A DNA stretch of 38,651 bases from Candidatus Omnitrophota bacterium (GTDB lineage Bacteria; Omnitrophota; Gorgyraeia; Zapsychrales; Fredricksoniimonadaceae): positions 1 to 38,651 of the forward strand of contig JADGCU010000013.1 of NCBI GenBank assembly GCA_015228785.1. Reading direction: 5' to 3'. Made by a program: the position numbers and the translations under genes. The notes under the pieces were generated by a model. It did no database searches. It was not told where the DNA came from and saw only the letters and a list, made by a program, of their open reading frames with translations. Shown piece by piece: positions 1 through 8,958 of the stretch (the first letter of the stretch is position 1; every line of letters begins with the position of its first letter).

Positions 1-2565
1 ACAGAGTTGCAGTTATCTACGCATGAATATCTTGATTATTTTACCGCAGCCAAGATGTTTGTCGTGTTTGAATCGGGACAGAATATTGATGCTTTTATTG
101 ATATGGGATTATCGGGTGTTATATTCTCAACGATGGTTGATGAATTTAATAAGAAGGACGCTAAGGGGATTGTGGATGTCAGCGACAAGTTTAGGGCTCA
201 ATTAGCTAAGCTTAAAGTCGCACGAGACAAGGATCCTAATATGCCAACCATTTCTGTTGAGCGCGGCGCAGTGTCTTCTAAAAGTAGCGACGGGAAGGGT
301 TCCGGTTTCGTTGGCGCAGTTGCCAATACGTTAACAACCGCCGGGAAAGCTATTTCAGTATTTGCGGAGAGTTCGTTTGGTTGGGGGCTCGCGGCACCAA
401 CTCCGGTTTCTTTGCCAGCCAGTGTTCCGTCTGATCTGATCGTTTCTTCAAAGGGAAGCGTGACCTCTTTTGTTCCGGCGGGCCCCTCTCTACAGAGCGC
501 TGAAGAGCCTTCTTCTCTTGCTACGCCTCAAGTCCCTGTGACTAACGTGCCAGAATCAAATGATGAAAATCTTACTTCACAAGCTATCATCGTTGCCGCA
601 GGGCCAGCTCAAGAGACTTTTCATGGCGCGCCCGTGGATGCTTCGCATTTACCGAACGTACCCGGACCGCAGAGTCAAGACTTGCTTTTCACCGATCAGG
701 TCACATCCAATGGAAGCATCGTTTCTCCGCAAATGACAGGGTCTATTGCGCCAGTAATTCCCGCGATCACGACGCTCGTTGTGAATACGGTTTCTCAAAA
801 TCCTGTTGAGGCGGAATCTGTGAAGGTTCCTGTCTCATTACCAAGTGCAGTCCAACTGGGGAACTTGACCATTGCCGGGGTTTCTTCAAATGGGAATGTT
901 ACTGACTCGTCGGTCTTAGCGCCCCTGAACACGGCCGCTTCTGGTGAGAAAGGAGAGGAGGGTCCCATTGTTATTAAAATTGAGAATGATGCTTCTTTTA
1001 AGACTCATTTGTCTCCCGATCCCGAGGAGAAGTCCGATGGATCCCCGGTTAAAGTTCAAGTCGCAAAGCAAGAAAAGCCTCATGTTGAAATCATTTCGAC
1101 AGTGTCTGATGCGGAAAAACCTTCGACCTTGTTTCAATGGGGAGCTCTTCACCGTGGCTTGGCAGGGGCAATAGGTTCATTCTTATTAGGCGCTGTCGCC
1201 TGGTTTGGCTTCAGGAAAAAAGGGAAGACGAAGAGAGGCGCGAGTGAGAGGGAAGATTTAAAAATAGAATTTGTAGATCAGGTACAGGGAGCCCTTGCTT
1301 CCGGTGCTGCTCAATTAGCACAAGGGAGTCTTGGAGAGACTGCACCTCCCGTTGTCAATCCTGTGCCGGCCAAGGCGCTGGATCGGATGACGAGGTTAAG
1401 TCAGCTGGCAGAGGAGAATATCAGGGTACAAGCGGTCATTACGCTTTTGCAGGATGAGACGGGATTCTTTGATGCTAGATCGATAGCTGGTCTTATGCTT
1501 GGTGAGAGCGAGAGATTGAAACAGATCAGAGAAGCCGGGCTGAATGCGACGGATTTAGATTCGCTGGAACATGTTGCTTATATGGCAGAGATCAGAAAGT
1601 TCCGGGAACAAGGCCTGCGGAATGCTCAAGAGATCCAGGGATTGAGGCAGGAAGCGGCCAGGGCCGGGGATGGGATCATAGAAAGCGGCTTGATCCAGAT
1701 GATGTTAAAGAGCAAAGATGCGGCGTTGTCTCAGGAAGATTGGGATGCGTTGGTTGAGGAGATGAAGAAAAATAAGAATTTCCTCGAGAGCGTTTTGGCC
1801 AGGCCCATGGATGAGAACAATGGTTTTAAACAGGCGCCGTCTGCTGTGCCGGTTGTGTATCGTGCCGAACTCAGTGACCTGGAGCTTCAAGCGTTAGCGG
1901 GGCAGCTGAAGTCTTTACCTGAGGGGGTCTTTGAAGTCAGCGGTTTGAGGAATTTGAGCATCATGGATCTCATGAGTAAAGTTAACGACGCAACACAGTC
2001 TGTGGGGAAGGCGGATTTTGTAGCTGCTGTGGGTATTTTAAGACGATGCGCTCAGCTGACGGATGAACAAATGCGTAATCTTATTATTAAATTTAATACC
2101 TTGGCAGAACTTAAGGCGGCAGAAGAAAAGCAGGTCGGCGAAAAGATGCGTGAGGTGATCCGGTCAGAAAAGATGCAATATGAGGGGGCTGTCACGAAGT
2201 TAACAAAACTTCGCAGTGCCCTTAATGATGCTATCGCCGCCATCGAGCCGCCTAAAGAGGTTGGTGGTATTAATTTGAGTGACAAGAATTTGACTATTAA
2301 TCTCAAAGTTGATGGCAATGGCATGCCGCTTTCGCCACAGTTTCAGGACCCGGCTATGGTTAATATTGAGGGATTGACACCTATCATCCGCGAGATCTCG
2401 CCAGCAAGTGCGGTCAATATTCCGGCCCTTTCGGAATTCTCGCAGGTAAGAGGGGCGATGCTGTGTAACAAGACGCACAAGGCATGTGACGCAGGGTATA
2501 TGAGGACGCCATTTAGTATTTGGAATCAAGAAAAAGATCGCAAGAGTATAATCCACGGCTCCTAG
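1..2565 (+). CDS. Large Ser/Pro/Val-rich single-pass membrane protein, 5'-truncated by the window edge
   Basis: The frame is open from the first base with no in-frame stop upstream of the first usable start (TTG at 7), so this is the C-terminal part of a longer protein; about 854 residues are visible. Numbering from the TTG, residues about 85-375 are rich in Ser, Pro, Val, Thr and Ala with almost no Cys, like a disordered exported stalk. One hydrophobic helix follows at about 384-402, with a basic FRKKGKTKR flank that suggests a cytoplasmic C-terminal side. Residues about 405-760 are Ala/Glu/Leu/Lys-rich and probably mostly helical. The last 36 or so residues change character (Cys, basic), which could be a natural tail or an old frameshift. 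I recognise no catalytic domain and assign no function. Large low-complexity proteins of this kind are known in Omnitrophota, but membership of such a family is a guess. Confidence 0.75.
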   Translation, partial: TELQLSTHEYLDYFTAAKMFVVFESGQNIDAFIDMGLSGVIFSTMVDEFNKKDAKGIVDVSDKFRAQLAKLKVARDKDPNMPTISVERGAVSSKSSDGKGSGFVGAVANTLTTAGKAISVFAESSFGWGLAAPTPVSLPASVPSDLIVSSKGSVTSFVPAGPSLQSAEEPSSLATPQVPVTNVPESNDENLTSQAIIVAAGPAQETFHGAPVDASHLPNVPGPQSQDLLFTDQVTSNGSIVSPQMTGSIAPVIPAITTLVVNTVSQNPVEAESVKVPVSLPSAVQLGNLTIAGVSSNGNVTDSSVLAPLNTAASGEKGEEGPIVIKIENDASFKTHLSPDPEEKSDGSPVKVQVAKQEKPHVEIISTVSDAEKPSTLFQWGALHRGLAGAIGSFLLGAVAWFGFRKKGKTKRGASEREDLKIEFVDQVQGALASGAAQLAQGSLGETAPPVVNPVPAKALDRMTRLSQLAEENIRVQAVITLLQDETGFFDARSIAGLMLGESERLKQIREAGLNATDLDSLEHVAYMAEIRKFREQGLRNAQEIQGLRQEAARAGDGIIESGLIQMMLKSKDAALSQEDWDALVEEMKKNKNFLESVLARPMDENNGFKQAPSAVPVVYRAELSDLELQALAGQLKSLPEGVFEVSGLRNLSIMDLMSKVNDATQSVGKADFVAAVGILRRCAQLTDEQMRNLIIKFNTLAELKAAEEKQVGEKMREVIRSEKMQYEGAVTKLTKLRSALNDAIAAIEPPKEVGGINLSDKNLTINLKVDGNGMPLSPQFQDPAMVNIEGLTPIIREISPASAVNIPALSEFSQVRGAMLCNKTHKACDAGYMRTPFSIWNQEKDRKSIIHGS

Positions 2566-2644
2566 AGAAATTATTGAGATCAACATCCAGCGGGGACAAG
2601 ATTCTTTCATGTGCCGGTTATGTCCGATGAAGGACTGTTTCGCG

Positions 2645-2676
2645 CCAGGAATTTATTAGATGTTTCCTGGGTTTTA
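2645..2676 (+). terminator. Possible hairpin terminator after the large membrane-protein gene
   Basis: CCAGGAA and TTCCTGG form a perfect 7-bp stem around an 11-12 nt loop, followed by GTTTTA. The T-tract is short, so this is only a weak candidate for an intrinsic terminator. Its position about 80 bases after the stop codon and before the lysS promoter fits that role. Confidence 0.35.
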
Positions 2677-2710
2677 GGCATTTCGACTTGTGGTTTATCC
2701 CTTCGTTTTT

Positions 2711-2756
2711 CCGTCCTGTGTCTTGTGTTCGGCGACCTTGTGCCTTGTGCCTGCTT
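2711..2756. repeat. Degenerate heptameric tandem repeat (TGTCCTG/TGTCTTG type)
   Basis: Read in 7-base steps the stretch contains CCTGTGT, CTTGTGT, one diverged unit, then CCTTGTG, CCTTGTG and CCTGCTT. The reverse complement has CAGG/CAAG-NNN heptads like those found in other gaps of this window (13963-14025, 17876-17903, 37772-37806). A short open frame crosses it but has no ribosome-binding site or protein-like composition, so the DNA appears to be non-coding. Confidence 0.55.
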
Positions 2757-2760
2757 TCCG

Positions 2761-2789
2761 TTGACACCCCCGACGCCTTTCCGTATAAT
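2761..2789 (+). promoter_or_regulatory. Consensus sigma70-type promoter for the lysS operon
   Basis: TTGACA (2761-2766) and TATAAT (2784-2789) both match the consensus exactly with a 17-bp spacer. Transcription would start near 2796, giving a leader of about 55 nt rich in A/T before the AAAGGAG ribosome-binding site of lysS. This is the clearest promoter in the window. Confidence 0.88.
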
Positions 2790-2850
2790 GAGCCCACTTT
2801 ATTATTAAATAATATAAATCTATAAAAGGTTATATTTAAAGGAGTTCGCT

Positions 2851-4365
2851 GTGGAAATTGATGAGATCATGAAGATCCGGATGGATAAGAGGGATGCCTT
2901 GAGGGCCAAAGGGATGAACCCTTATGGGGGGCGTTTTTTAGGGACTGAACCGATCGCCAAGGTCCTTGATGGCTTTGCGGAAGAGAAGCCGGCACTCATT
3001 GCGGGGCGTATTATGTCCATGCGTGATCACGGGAAGGTCTTTTTTGTGGACTTGATGGATCAGAGCGGACGCATGCAGTTGTTTTTTAAAGAAGCGGTGC
3101 TGGGTGAGGCGTGGGCCATGTTCCGGTTGCTTGATATCGGGGATATTATTGGCGCCGAGGGCACGCTCTTTACGACGAAGATGGGGCAAAAGTCGCTTCG
3201 GGTCATGAAATTTACGGTCCTTTCTAAGGCGCTGATGTCACCACCGATCGGTAAAGAGAAGATTGAAAAAGAAGGCGAGGGTGAATCGGGGGAAACGTCA
3301 AAGAAATTTTACGGCCTTCAGGATGTGGATACGCGTTATCGTCAGCGTTATGTCGACATGATCGCCAATCCTGAGGTACGGGATGTATTTGTTAAGCGCA
3401 GCCGGATTGTGTCTTATATTCGTAATTTTCTTGATAGTCGAAACTTTCTGGAAGTCGAGACGCCTATGCTTCAAACGCAGGCAGGAGGCGCACGTGGTCG
3501 CCCATTTCAGTCTAAGCATAATGCTTACAATATGGATGTTTTTATGCGTATTGCGCCTGAGCTTTATTTGAAGCGGCTTCTTGTCGGTGGATTGGAGCGC
3601 GTTTATGAGATCAACCGTAATTTTCGCAACGAAGGTGTTTCAACCCGCCATAATCCGGAATTCACGATGCTTGAACTGTATCAGGCGTATGGCGATATGC
3701 AGGACATGATGGATATTACAGAGACCTTGATTAGTTCGCTTGCCAAAGAGATCACCGGCTTTTATAAGGTTCCCTATCAGGGGCAGACTATTGATTTCAC
3801 GACACCCTGGAAGCGTGTGTCGTTTGCTGGTCTTATCAAGGAGAAGTTTGATATCGATCCGACGGATTCTGCAGAAAAGATGCTCGAGAAGGTCAAGGTT
3901 CGTCGTCCTGGGAATTACAAGCTTGATAAGCTTACTAAGTCTGCGATCATGAAGATCGTTGAGGAGATCCTGGATGAGGATGCCACGCTGGACCCTGTTT
4001 TCTTCACGGATTATTTTACATTTTTGTGTCCATTAGCGAAGACCGATCCAGCTAATCCTGCGCTTTCTAAACGTTTCGAGTTCTTTATCGCCGGCATGGA
4101 AGTCGGGAATGCGTATTCTGAGTTGAATGATCCTTGCGAGCAGCGGGAGCGCCTTATGGAGGATCTTAAGGATGATCCGGAAGCGAGTGCCCGTTCTATT
4201 GACGAGGATTTTGTGCGTGCCCTTGAGTATGGCATGCCGCCAGCAGGGGGCCTGGGGATCGGGATTGATCGGCTGGTGATGTTGCTGACAGATTCCGCGT
4301 CAATCAGGGATGTGATTTTATTCCCGCTGATGAAACCGTTAGAAGAGAAAAAGACAGACGCCTGA
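2851..4365 (+). CDS. lysS: Lysyl-tRNA synthetase, class II
   Basis: Charges tRNA-Lys with lysine in the cytoplasm. The 504-residue length is normal for bacterial LysS. An N-terminal OB-fold anticodon-binding domain (about 45-140) includes the GRIMSMRDHGK strand typical of the family. The class II catalytic domain follows, with motif 2 around FRNEG (258-262, then TRHNPEFT) and motif 3 as GLGIGIDRL from 467. The GTG start is chosen because AAAGGAG lies six bases upstream and the protein then aligns with the usual N-terminal helix. It is the first gene after a perfect promoter and is followed closely by lolC and lolD, so it likely leads that transcript. A 20-residue charged insertion (KEKIEKEGEGESGETSK) near 134-151 joins the two domains. 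Confidence 0.97.
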   Translation: MEIDEIMKIRMDKRDALRAKGMNPYGGRFLGTEPIAKVLDGFAEEKPALIAGRIMSMRDHGKVFFVDLMDQSGRMQLFFKEAVLGEAWAMFRLLDIGDIIGAEGTLFTTKMGQKSLRVMKFTVLSKALMSPPIGKEKIEKEGEGESGETSKKFYGLQDVDTRYRQRYVDMIANPEVRDVFVKRSRIVSYIRNFLDSRNFLEVETPMLQTQAGGARGRPFQSKHNAYNMDVFMRIAPELYLKRLLVGGLERVYEINRNFRNEGVSTRHNPEFTMLELYQAYGDMQDMMDITETLISSLAKEITGFYKVPYQGQTIDFTTPWKRVSFAGLIKEKFDIDPTDSAEKMLEKVKVRRPGNYKLDKLTKSAIMKIVEEILDEDATLDPVFFTDYFTFLCPLAKTDPANPALSKRFEFFIAGMEVGNAYSELNDPCEQRERLMEDLKDDPEASARSIDEDFVRALEYGMPPAGGLGIGIDRLVMLLTDSASIRDVILFPLMKPLEEKKTDA

Positions 4366-4385
4366 CCTTTGGGTTATTGGAAATT

Positions 4386-5588
4386 ATGAATTACGAACTC
4401 TGGCTTAGTTATAGATACCTGGTCGCCCGCAAGGATAAATTCCTGGCGTTGATCAACTGGGTTTCGATCCTGGGGATTGCGATCGGGGTTGCTGCGCTCA
4501 TTGTTGTGATCGGTGTTATGAGTGGTTTTGATCGGGATCTCAAGGAAAAGATCATTGGTACGACCGCCCATATTCTTATTGATCGTGAAACAGGGGTTAA
4601 GAATTTTGAGAAATTGCGTACGCGCCTCGCGGCTGTTCCGGGTGTGGCGGGTGTTTCGCCGTATGTCCTGGGTAATGTCTTTCTTGAGCGTGGAAGCCGG
4701 GCCTATGGGCTTGTGCTTCGTGGGGTTGATCCTCGCAGCGAAGGGTCAGTTACCCAGATCAATAAGTACCTTCAGAATGGTGCCAAGATCGAGATGTTGG
4801 AGGCGAATGAGGTCGTGATTGGCAAGGAGCTCGCGCGTTTTTATGGCTATAAGGTGGGGGATTCCATCGCGCTTTTATCGCCGGTATCGGGCGTTGCGGG
4901 GGAAGGCTGGCGGCATACCTTTAAGATCATGGCCATCTTTAATTCGGGAATGTATGATTATGATCGCAACCTTATTTTTATTCATATTCAGGATGCGCAA
5001 AGCGTGTTTAATCTTCCACCTGATCTTGTATCCGGCATGGCGGTGAAGCTTACCCATATTGACCAGGCGCCACTTATTAAAAAGAGGATTCAGGAAACGA
5101 TCGGTTTTAGTTATGAGGTGCGTACGTGGATCGAGCAGAATGCTAATTTCTTTGATGCGCTTAATCTTGAGAAATTTGCGATGTTTGTGATTTTGACGTT
5201 GATCGTGATCGTCGCGTCTTTTAATGTTGTGAGTGCGTTGATCGTGACGGTCACATCTAAGACAAAAGATATTGGGATCTTGAAAGCGGTTGGTGTTCCT
5301 GCGGCCTCTATCCGTCAGATCTTTACGATTTACGGCATGGCGCTGGGCTTGATCGGCACGCTTTTGGGCCTGGCTGGCGGCATGGGGCTTGCGTGGGTTT
5401 TACGTGAGACGGAGCTTATTAAGCTGCCGCAGACGGTTTATTATATTGATCATCTTCCGGTCTTGGTCCAGACGAATGATGTCCTGTTGATCACAGGGTG
5501 TGCGGTGGTGATCACGTATCTCGCGACGATCTACCCTGCGGCGCGTGCGGCGAGTTTAGAACCGGTGGAAGCATTGAGGTATCAATAA
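4386..5588 (+). CDS. lolC: Lipoprotein-releasing ABC transporter permease (LolC/LolE family)
   Basis: Inner-membrane permease that, with the LolD ATPase encoded next, extracts lipoproteins from the inner membrane for delivery to the outer membrane. The 400-residue protein has the family layout: one N-terminal helix (about 20-45), a large periplasmic MacB-PCD-like domain (about 45-255), then three helices (about 263-288, 315-340, 365-390) of the FtsX domain. ATG at 4386 gives the typical MNYELWLSYRYL start; an in-frame TTG at 4377 is possible but less likely. Only one permease gene is present beside lolD, so the complex may use two copies of one subunit (LolF-like arrangement) or have its partner elsewhere. 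MacB/FtsX permeases are alternatives, but LolC/E fits best. Confidence 0.88.
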   Translation: MNYELWLSYRYLVARKDKFLALINWVSILGIAIGVAALIVVIGVMSGFDRDLKEKIIGTTAHILIDRETGVKNFEKLRTRLAAVPGVAGVSPYVLGNVFLERGSRAYGLVLRGVDPRSEGSVTQINKYLQNGAKIEMLEANEVVIGKELARFYGYKVGDSIALLSPVSGVAGEGWRHTFKIMAIFNSGMYDYDRNLIFIHIQDAQSVFNLPPDLVSGMAVKLTHIDQAPLIKKRIQETIGFSYEVRTWIEQNANFFDALNLEKFAMFVILTLIVIVASFNVVSALIVTVTSKTKDIGILKAVGVPAASIRQIFTIYGMALGLIGTLLGLAGGMGLAWVLRETELIKLPQTVYYIDHLPVLVQTNDVLLITGCAVVITYLATIYPAARAASLEPVEALRYQ

Positions 5589-5595
5589 TAAATTT

Positions 5596-6273
5596 ATGCC
5601 TATTTTGATTGCTCGATCAATTTCCAAGTCTTATACAGATACCCAAAAGCGCGTGGAGGTGCTGAAGGGGGTTGATTTTGAAGTCGCGCAAGGCGAGTCT
5701 GTGGCGATCGTAGGGCCTTCGGGTGCCGGGAAGTCCACGCTTCTTCATGTCCTGGGGGGACTGGATACGCCGGATCAGGGGCAGGTGATCCTGGCGGGTG
5801 CGGATGTTTACAAGATGAATGATGTGGATCGTTCGCGTATCCGTAGTCGTGAAGTGGGTTTTGTCTTTCAGTTTTATCATCTTTTCCCAGAGCTTACGGC
5901 GTTGGAGAATGTCTTTTTTCCTATGATGGTCGTGACAGGTGGTATGAGGCAGATGAATGATGTTCGGATACGGGCCAAGGTGGCACTTGAGCAGGTCGGG
6001 CTTTCGGGCAGGTTGGATCATAAACCGAATCAGCTTTCAGGCGGTGAGCAGCAGCGTGTTGCGATCGCGCGCGCGATGATCAATGAACCGCGAATTCTGT
6101 TGTGCGATGAGCCGACCGGGAATCTGGATTCTAAGACCGGGGAGGCCATTATTGAGACGCTCATGGCGCTTCATCAAGGCGAGGAGCGGACTATTATCAT
6201 TGTGACGCATGATGAAGCCATTGCTAAACGTTGCAGTCGGACTGTCTATATCAAGGACGGAGTTTTAGAGTAA
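5596..6273 (+). CDS. lolD: Lipoprotein-releasing ABC transporter ATP-binding protein LolD
   Basis: ATPase subunit powering the adjacent permease. All nucleotide-binding motifs are intact: Walker A GPSGAGKS (40-47), signature LSGGEQQR (147-154), Walker B ending in DEPTGNLD (from D171) and the H-loop VTHD (H205). At 225 residues it is the normal size for LolD, and GEQQR with EPTGNLD is typical of the LolD/MacB subfamily. It starts only seven bases after the permease stop, consistent with co-translation. MacB-type ATPases look similar; the permease context favours LolD. Confidence 0.92.
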   Translation: MPILIARSISKSYTDTQKRVEVLKGVDFEVAQGESVAIVGPSGAGKSTLLHVLGGLDTPDQGQVILAGADVYKMNDVDRSRIRSREVGFVFQFYHLFPELTALENVFFPMMVVTGGMRQMNDVRIRAKVALEQVGLSGRLDHKPNQLSGGEQQRVAIARAMINEPRILLCDEPTGNLDSKTGEAIIETLMALHQGEERTIIIVTHDEAIAKRCSRTVYIKDGVLE

Positions 6274-6292
6274 ATCCGGTAGCGTGTATAAT
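6264..6292 (+). promoter_or_regulatory. Candidate promoter before ilvE
   Basis: TATAAT at 6287-6292 is preceded, 17 bp upstream, by TTTAGA (four of six consensus bases) inside the end of lolD. The -10 is perfect but the -35 is weak. A second TATAAT at 6302-6307 lacks a recognisable -35. The gap between lolD and ilvE (63 nt) is the first one after lysS long enough for an independent promoter. Confidence 0.42.
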
Positions 6293-6336
6293 ATATTTTA
6301 GTATAATGACTAAGAATTAAATAAGAAGGGGAGGAT

Positions 6337-7278
6337 ATGAAAATATATCTTAACGGAAAATTCGTGGCCAAGGAAGATGCGAAGGTGTCGGTGTTTGATC
6401 ACGGACTCTTGTATGGCGACGGGGCTTTTGAGGGTATTCGCGCCTATAGCGGGGTTGTTTTCAAGCTGGGAGAGCACATTGACCGGCTTTATGAGACGTG
6501 TCATACCATGATGATTGGCGTGGGGCTGACAAAAAAGGAAATGATCGCGGCTGTCGTTAAGACATTAAAGGTCAATGGGTTGCGTGATGCGTATATTCGT
6601 CTGGTTATAACGCGTGGTGATGGCGATCTGGGGCTTGATCCTCGTAAATGTAATGCAGGACCGAATATTTTCATTATTGCTGATAAGATTGTGCTTTATC
6701 CGGCCGAGCTATATAAGAATGGACTGACGATCGTGACGGTTCCGACAGTGCGTAATCATCCGGAGGCGATCAATCCGCAGCTGAAATCCCTTAACTATTT
6801 GAATAATATTCTGGCCAAGATCGAGGCGAATAATGCTGGGGTTCCTGAGGCGATCATGCTGGATGGGAATGGTTATGTGGCTGAATGTACGGGTGACAAT
6901 ATTTTTATGGTCAAGGACGGCATTCTAAAGACGCCGATCCAGGGCCGGTTGCGTGGCATTACCAGGGACGCGGTTATGGAGATCGCCCAGAAGAAATGTG
7001 GGCTTAAAGTTCAAGAAACGCTGATCACGCGTCATGAGTTTTTCAATGCCGAGGAGGTCTTTTTGACGGGAACGGCAGCGGAGCTTATTCCGGTTGTCAA
7101 GATCGATGGCCGTTTTATTGGTAACGGGAAACCTGGCCCTGAGACGCTCAGGCTTCTTAAGTTGTTCCATGAAGCGACGCGGAAAGACGGGGTGAAGGTT
7201 TATGAAAGAAATAAGGGGCATGACGCGCGACAGGAAACGCTAGAAAGACAGAAGGAAAAAGGAGTGAGTGAGAGGTGA
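6337..7278 (+). CDS. ilvE: Branched-chain amino acid aminotransferase (class IV fold)
   Basis: PLP enzyme of fold type IV that interconverts branched-chain amino acids and their 2-oxo acids in the cytoplasm. Family marks visible are VFDHGLLYGDGAFEGIR near residues 19-35, the PLP-binding Lys150 in LKSLNYLNN, the ECTGDNIF segment and FLTGTAAELIPV near the C-terminus. A strong AGGGGAGG precedes the ATG. Residues beyond about 285 form an unusual charged tail (Lys/Arg/Glu-rich, ending KEKGVSER) that follows the normal domain end. D-amino acid aminotransferase or aminodeoxychorismate lyase are related alternatives, but the motifs match IlvE best. It sits where ctsR would be in the Bacillus mcsA-mcsB-clpC operon. 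Confidence 0.9.
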   Translation: MKIYLNGKFVAKEDAKVSVFDHGLLYGDGAFEGIRAYSGVVFKLGEHIDRLYETCHTMMIGVGLTKKEMIAAVVKTLKVNGLRDAYIRLVITRGDGDLGLDPRKCNAGPNIFIIADKIVLYPAELYKNGLTIVTVPTVRNHPEAINPQLKSLNYLNNILAKIEANNAGVPEAIMLDGNGYVAECTGDNIFMVKDGILKTPIQGRLRGITRDAVMEIAQKKCGLKVQETLITRHEFFNAEEVFLTGTAAELIPVVKIDGRFIGNGKPGPETLRLLKLFHEATRKDGVKVYERNKGHDARQETLERQKEKGVSER

Positions 7279-7340
7279 GGAGGACAGTTATCACCTAAAC
7301 AAGGAAATTTCTTTAGTCTTTAATGCCTCGAGGTGTTGAT

Positions 7341-7886
7341 ATGAAATGTGACAAGTGTACTAAGAAGGCGACCGTCCATCTTACTGAGATCGTGGACGGC
7401 AAGGCCATGGAAATGCACATGTGTGAGGAGTGCGCGCGTGAGCAAAGCGCCCAGATGGAGCAGCAGTTTGGGCTTGCGGATCTTCTGGCGGGATTGACAG
7501 ATTTTGGAAAGCAGATTCCTGAAGTTGACAAAGATGCGGCGCAGTGCCCGACGTGCGGGCTTACGTATGAGGATTTTCGTAAGTTTGGCCGTTTTGGTTG
7601 TTCGCAGTGCTATGTGGCGTTCAAGCCGCAGCTTAAAACGCTGTTAAAAAAGATTCATGGTTCCAATGATCATTTGGGGAAAAAGCCGGTCCGTCTCGTT
7701 GAGCCGCAATTTCCGGCTCAGACGCTCACTGTGGCGACGGTGACGGAGGAGGCAGTTGCGAAGCCCCAGCCGGAAACGGTGGAAAGCCTTCGCGTTGAAA
7801 TGCAGAAAGCGATCAAGAAGGAAGATTTTGAACGTGCGGCTCAGCTCAGAGACAAGATCCATCAGATGGAAAAGGGGCAGGGATGA
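7341..7886 (+). CDS. mcsA: McsA: zinc-binding activator of McsB, with UVR motif
   Basis: Expected partner and activator of the McsB protein-arginine kinase. The 181-residue protein has four CxxC pairs at C3/C6, C28/C31, C69/C72 and C87/C90, the two-zinc-finger pattern of McsA, and a C-terminal UvrB/UvrC motif (EDFERAAQLRDKI). ATG at 7341 is preferred over an in-frame ATG 18 bases upstream because AGGTG sits just before it and the protein then begins MKCDKC as in known McsA proteins. Its stop overlaps the mcsB start (ATGA), indicating translational coupling. Confidence 0.92.
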   Translation: MKCDKCTKKATVHLTEIVDGKAMEMHMCEECAREQSAQMEQQFGLADLLAGLTDFGKQIPEVDKDAAQCPTCGLTYEDFRKFGRFGCSQCYVAFKPQLKTLLKKIHGSNDHLGKKPVRLVEPQFPAQTLTVATVTEEAVAKPQPETVESLRVEMQKAIKKEDFERAAQLRDKIHQMEKGQG

Positions 7887-8938
7887 ATTTAAACGATCTT
7901 ATCCATAGCACAGGACAGTGGCTGAAAGGCAGCGGCCCGCATGCCAATATTGTGTTGTCGTCCCGCATTCGTCTGGCAAGGAATCTGACGGGATTCAATT
8001 TTACGAATCGTGCGCAGAAAAAGGATCTGGAAGCCGTGTTGGCGTTAGTCGAGCAGGCGATGGGGCGTATTGCGCTCTTTAAAGACGCGACATTTTTTCG
8101 TCTTCATGAACTTGATAATATTGACCGTCAGTTTTTGGTTGAGCGGCATTTGATGAGCCATGATCATGCGAGCAATCCTCAAGGCAAGGGACTTATTGTG
8201 TCCAAAGAAGAGGCGCTTTCGATCATGGTGAACGAAGAGGATCATTTGCGCATTCAGGTGATGCAGTCAGGCCTGGATCTGGATGCGACATGGCAGGCGA
8301 TCGATGCGATTGATAATGCGCTTTCTGATCAGCTTCCGTATGCGTTCTTATCGGAGTGCGGGTATTTGACGGCATGTCCGACGAATACAGGAACGGGGAT
8401 GCGCGGGTCTTTGATGTTGCATCTTCCGGCTCTTGTGATGACCCGTCAGATCAATAAGGTCATGATGGCGATCTCGAAGCTAAGTTTTGCTTCCCGTGGA
8501 TTTTATGGCGAGGGGACGCAGGCGATCGGGAATTTTTATCAGATCTCGAATCAAGTGGCGCTGGGACACAGTGAACTGGATATTATTCAGAATATTAATG
8601 GCCTGATTCGTCAGATCATTGAACAGGAGGAGCAGGCACGTCAGGCGCTTTTGGTTCAGAACCGGGCGGCGCTGGAGGATAAGATTTGTCGGGCGTGGGG
8701 AATTTTGAAAAATGCCCGGGTGATCTCAAGTCAGGAGACGATCGAACAATTGTCCATGGTGCGTTTGGGGATTGACGTTGGCGTGATCCAGGAGTTGGAT
8801 CATAAGGTTATTAATGAACTGTTCATTATGATTCAGCCTGCACATTTACAGAAGATTGAAGGCAAGAAGCTGGGGACGGCCGAGCGCGATACGAAGCGTG
8901 GGCAAGTGAGCCGGGAGAGATGGAAGGGGAATGTTTAG
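7883..8938 (+). CDS. mcsB: Protein-arginine kinase McsB
   Basis: Phosphorylates arginines on damaged proteins to mark them for ClpC-ClpP degradation, as established in Bacillus. The 351 residues show the guanido-kinase catalytic domain: [10 protein letters not shown] near the N-terminus, the acidic NEEDHLR segment (117-123), the [13 protein letters not shown] segment with C165, and [12 protein letters not shown]. Near the C-terminus RDTKRG (335-340) closely resembles the RDxxRA phospho-arginine-sensing motif of Bacillus McsB, with Gly for Ala, so allosteric activation may be retained. It follows mcsA with a 4-base overlap and precedes clpC by 20 bases. Confidence 0.95.
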   Translation: MNLNDLIHSTGQWLKGSGPHANIVLSSRIRLARNLTGFNFTNRAQKKDLEAVLALVEQAMGRIALFKDATFFRLHELDNIDRQFLVERHLMSHDHASNPQGKGLIVSKEEALSIMVNEEDHLRIQVMQSGLDLDATWQAIDAIDNALSDQLPYAFLSECGYLTACPTNTGTGMRGSLMLHLPALVMTRQINKVMMAISKLSFASRGFYGEGTQAIGNFYQISNQVALGHSELDIIQNINGLIRQIIEQEEQARQALLVQNRAALEDKICRAWGILKNARVISSQETIEQLSMVRLGIDVGVIQELDHKVINELFIMIQPAHLQKIEGKKLGTAERDTKRGQVSRERWKGNV

Positions 8939-8958
8939 TATTTAAAAAGGAGAGGGAC

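Noticed and set aside
2611-2808. A 65-residue open frame upstream of lysS
   Set aside because: It crosses the heptamer repeat and the lysS promoter, has no ribosome-binding site, and its Cys/Leu-rich sequence does not look like a protein domain.
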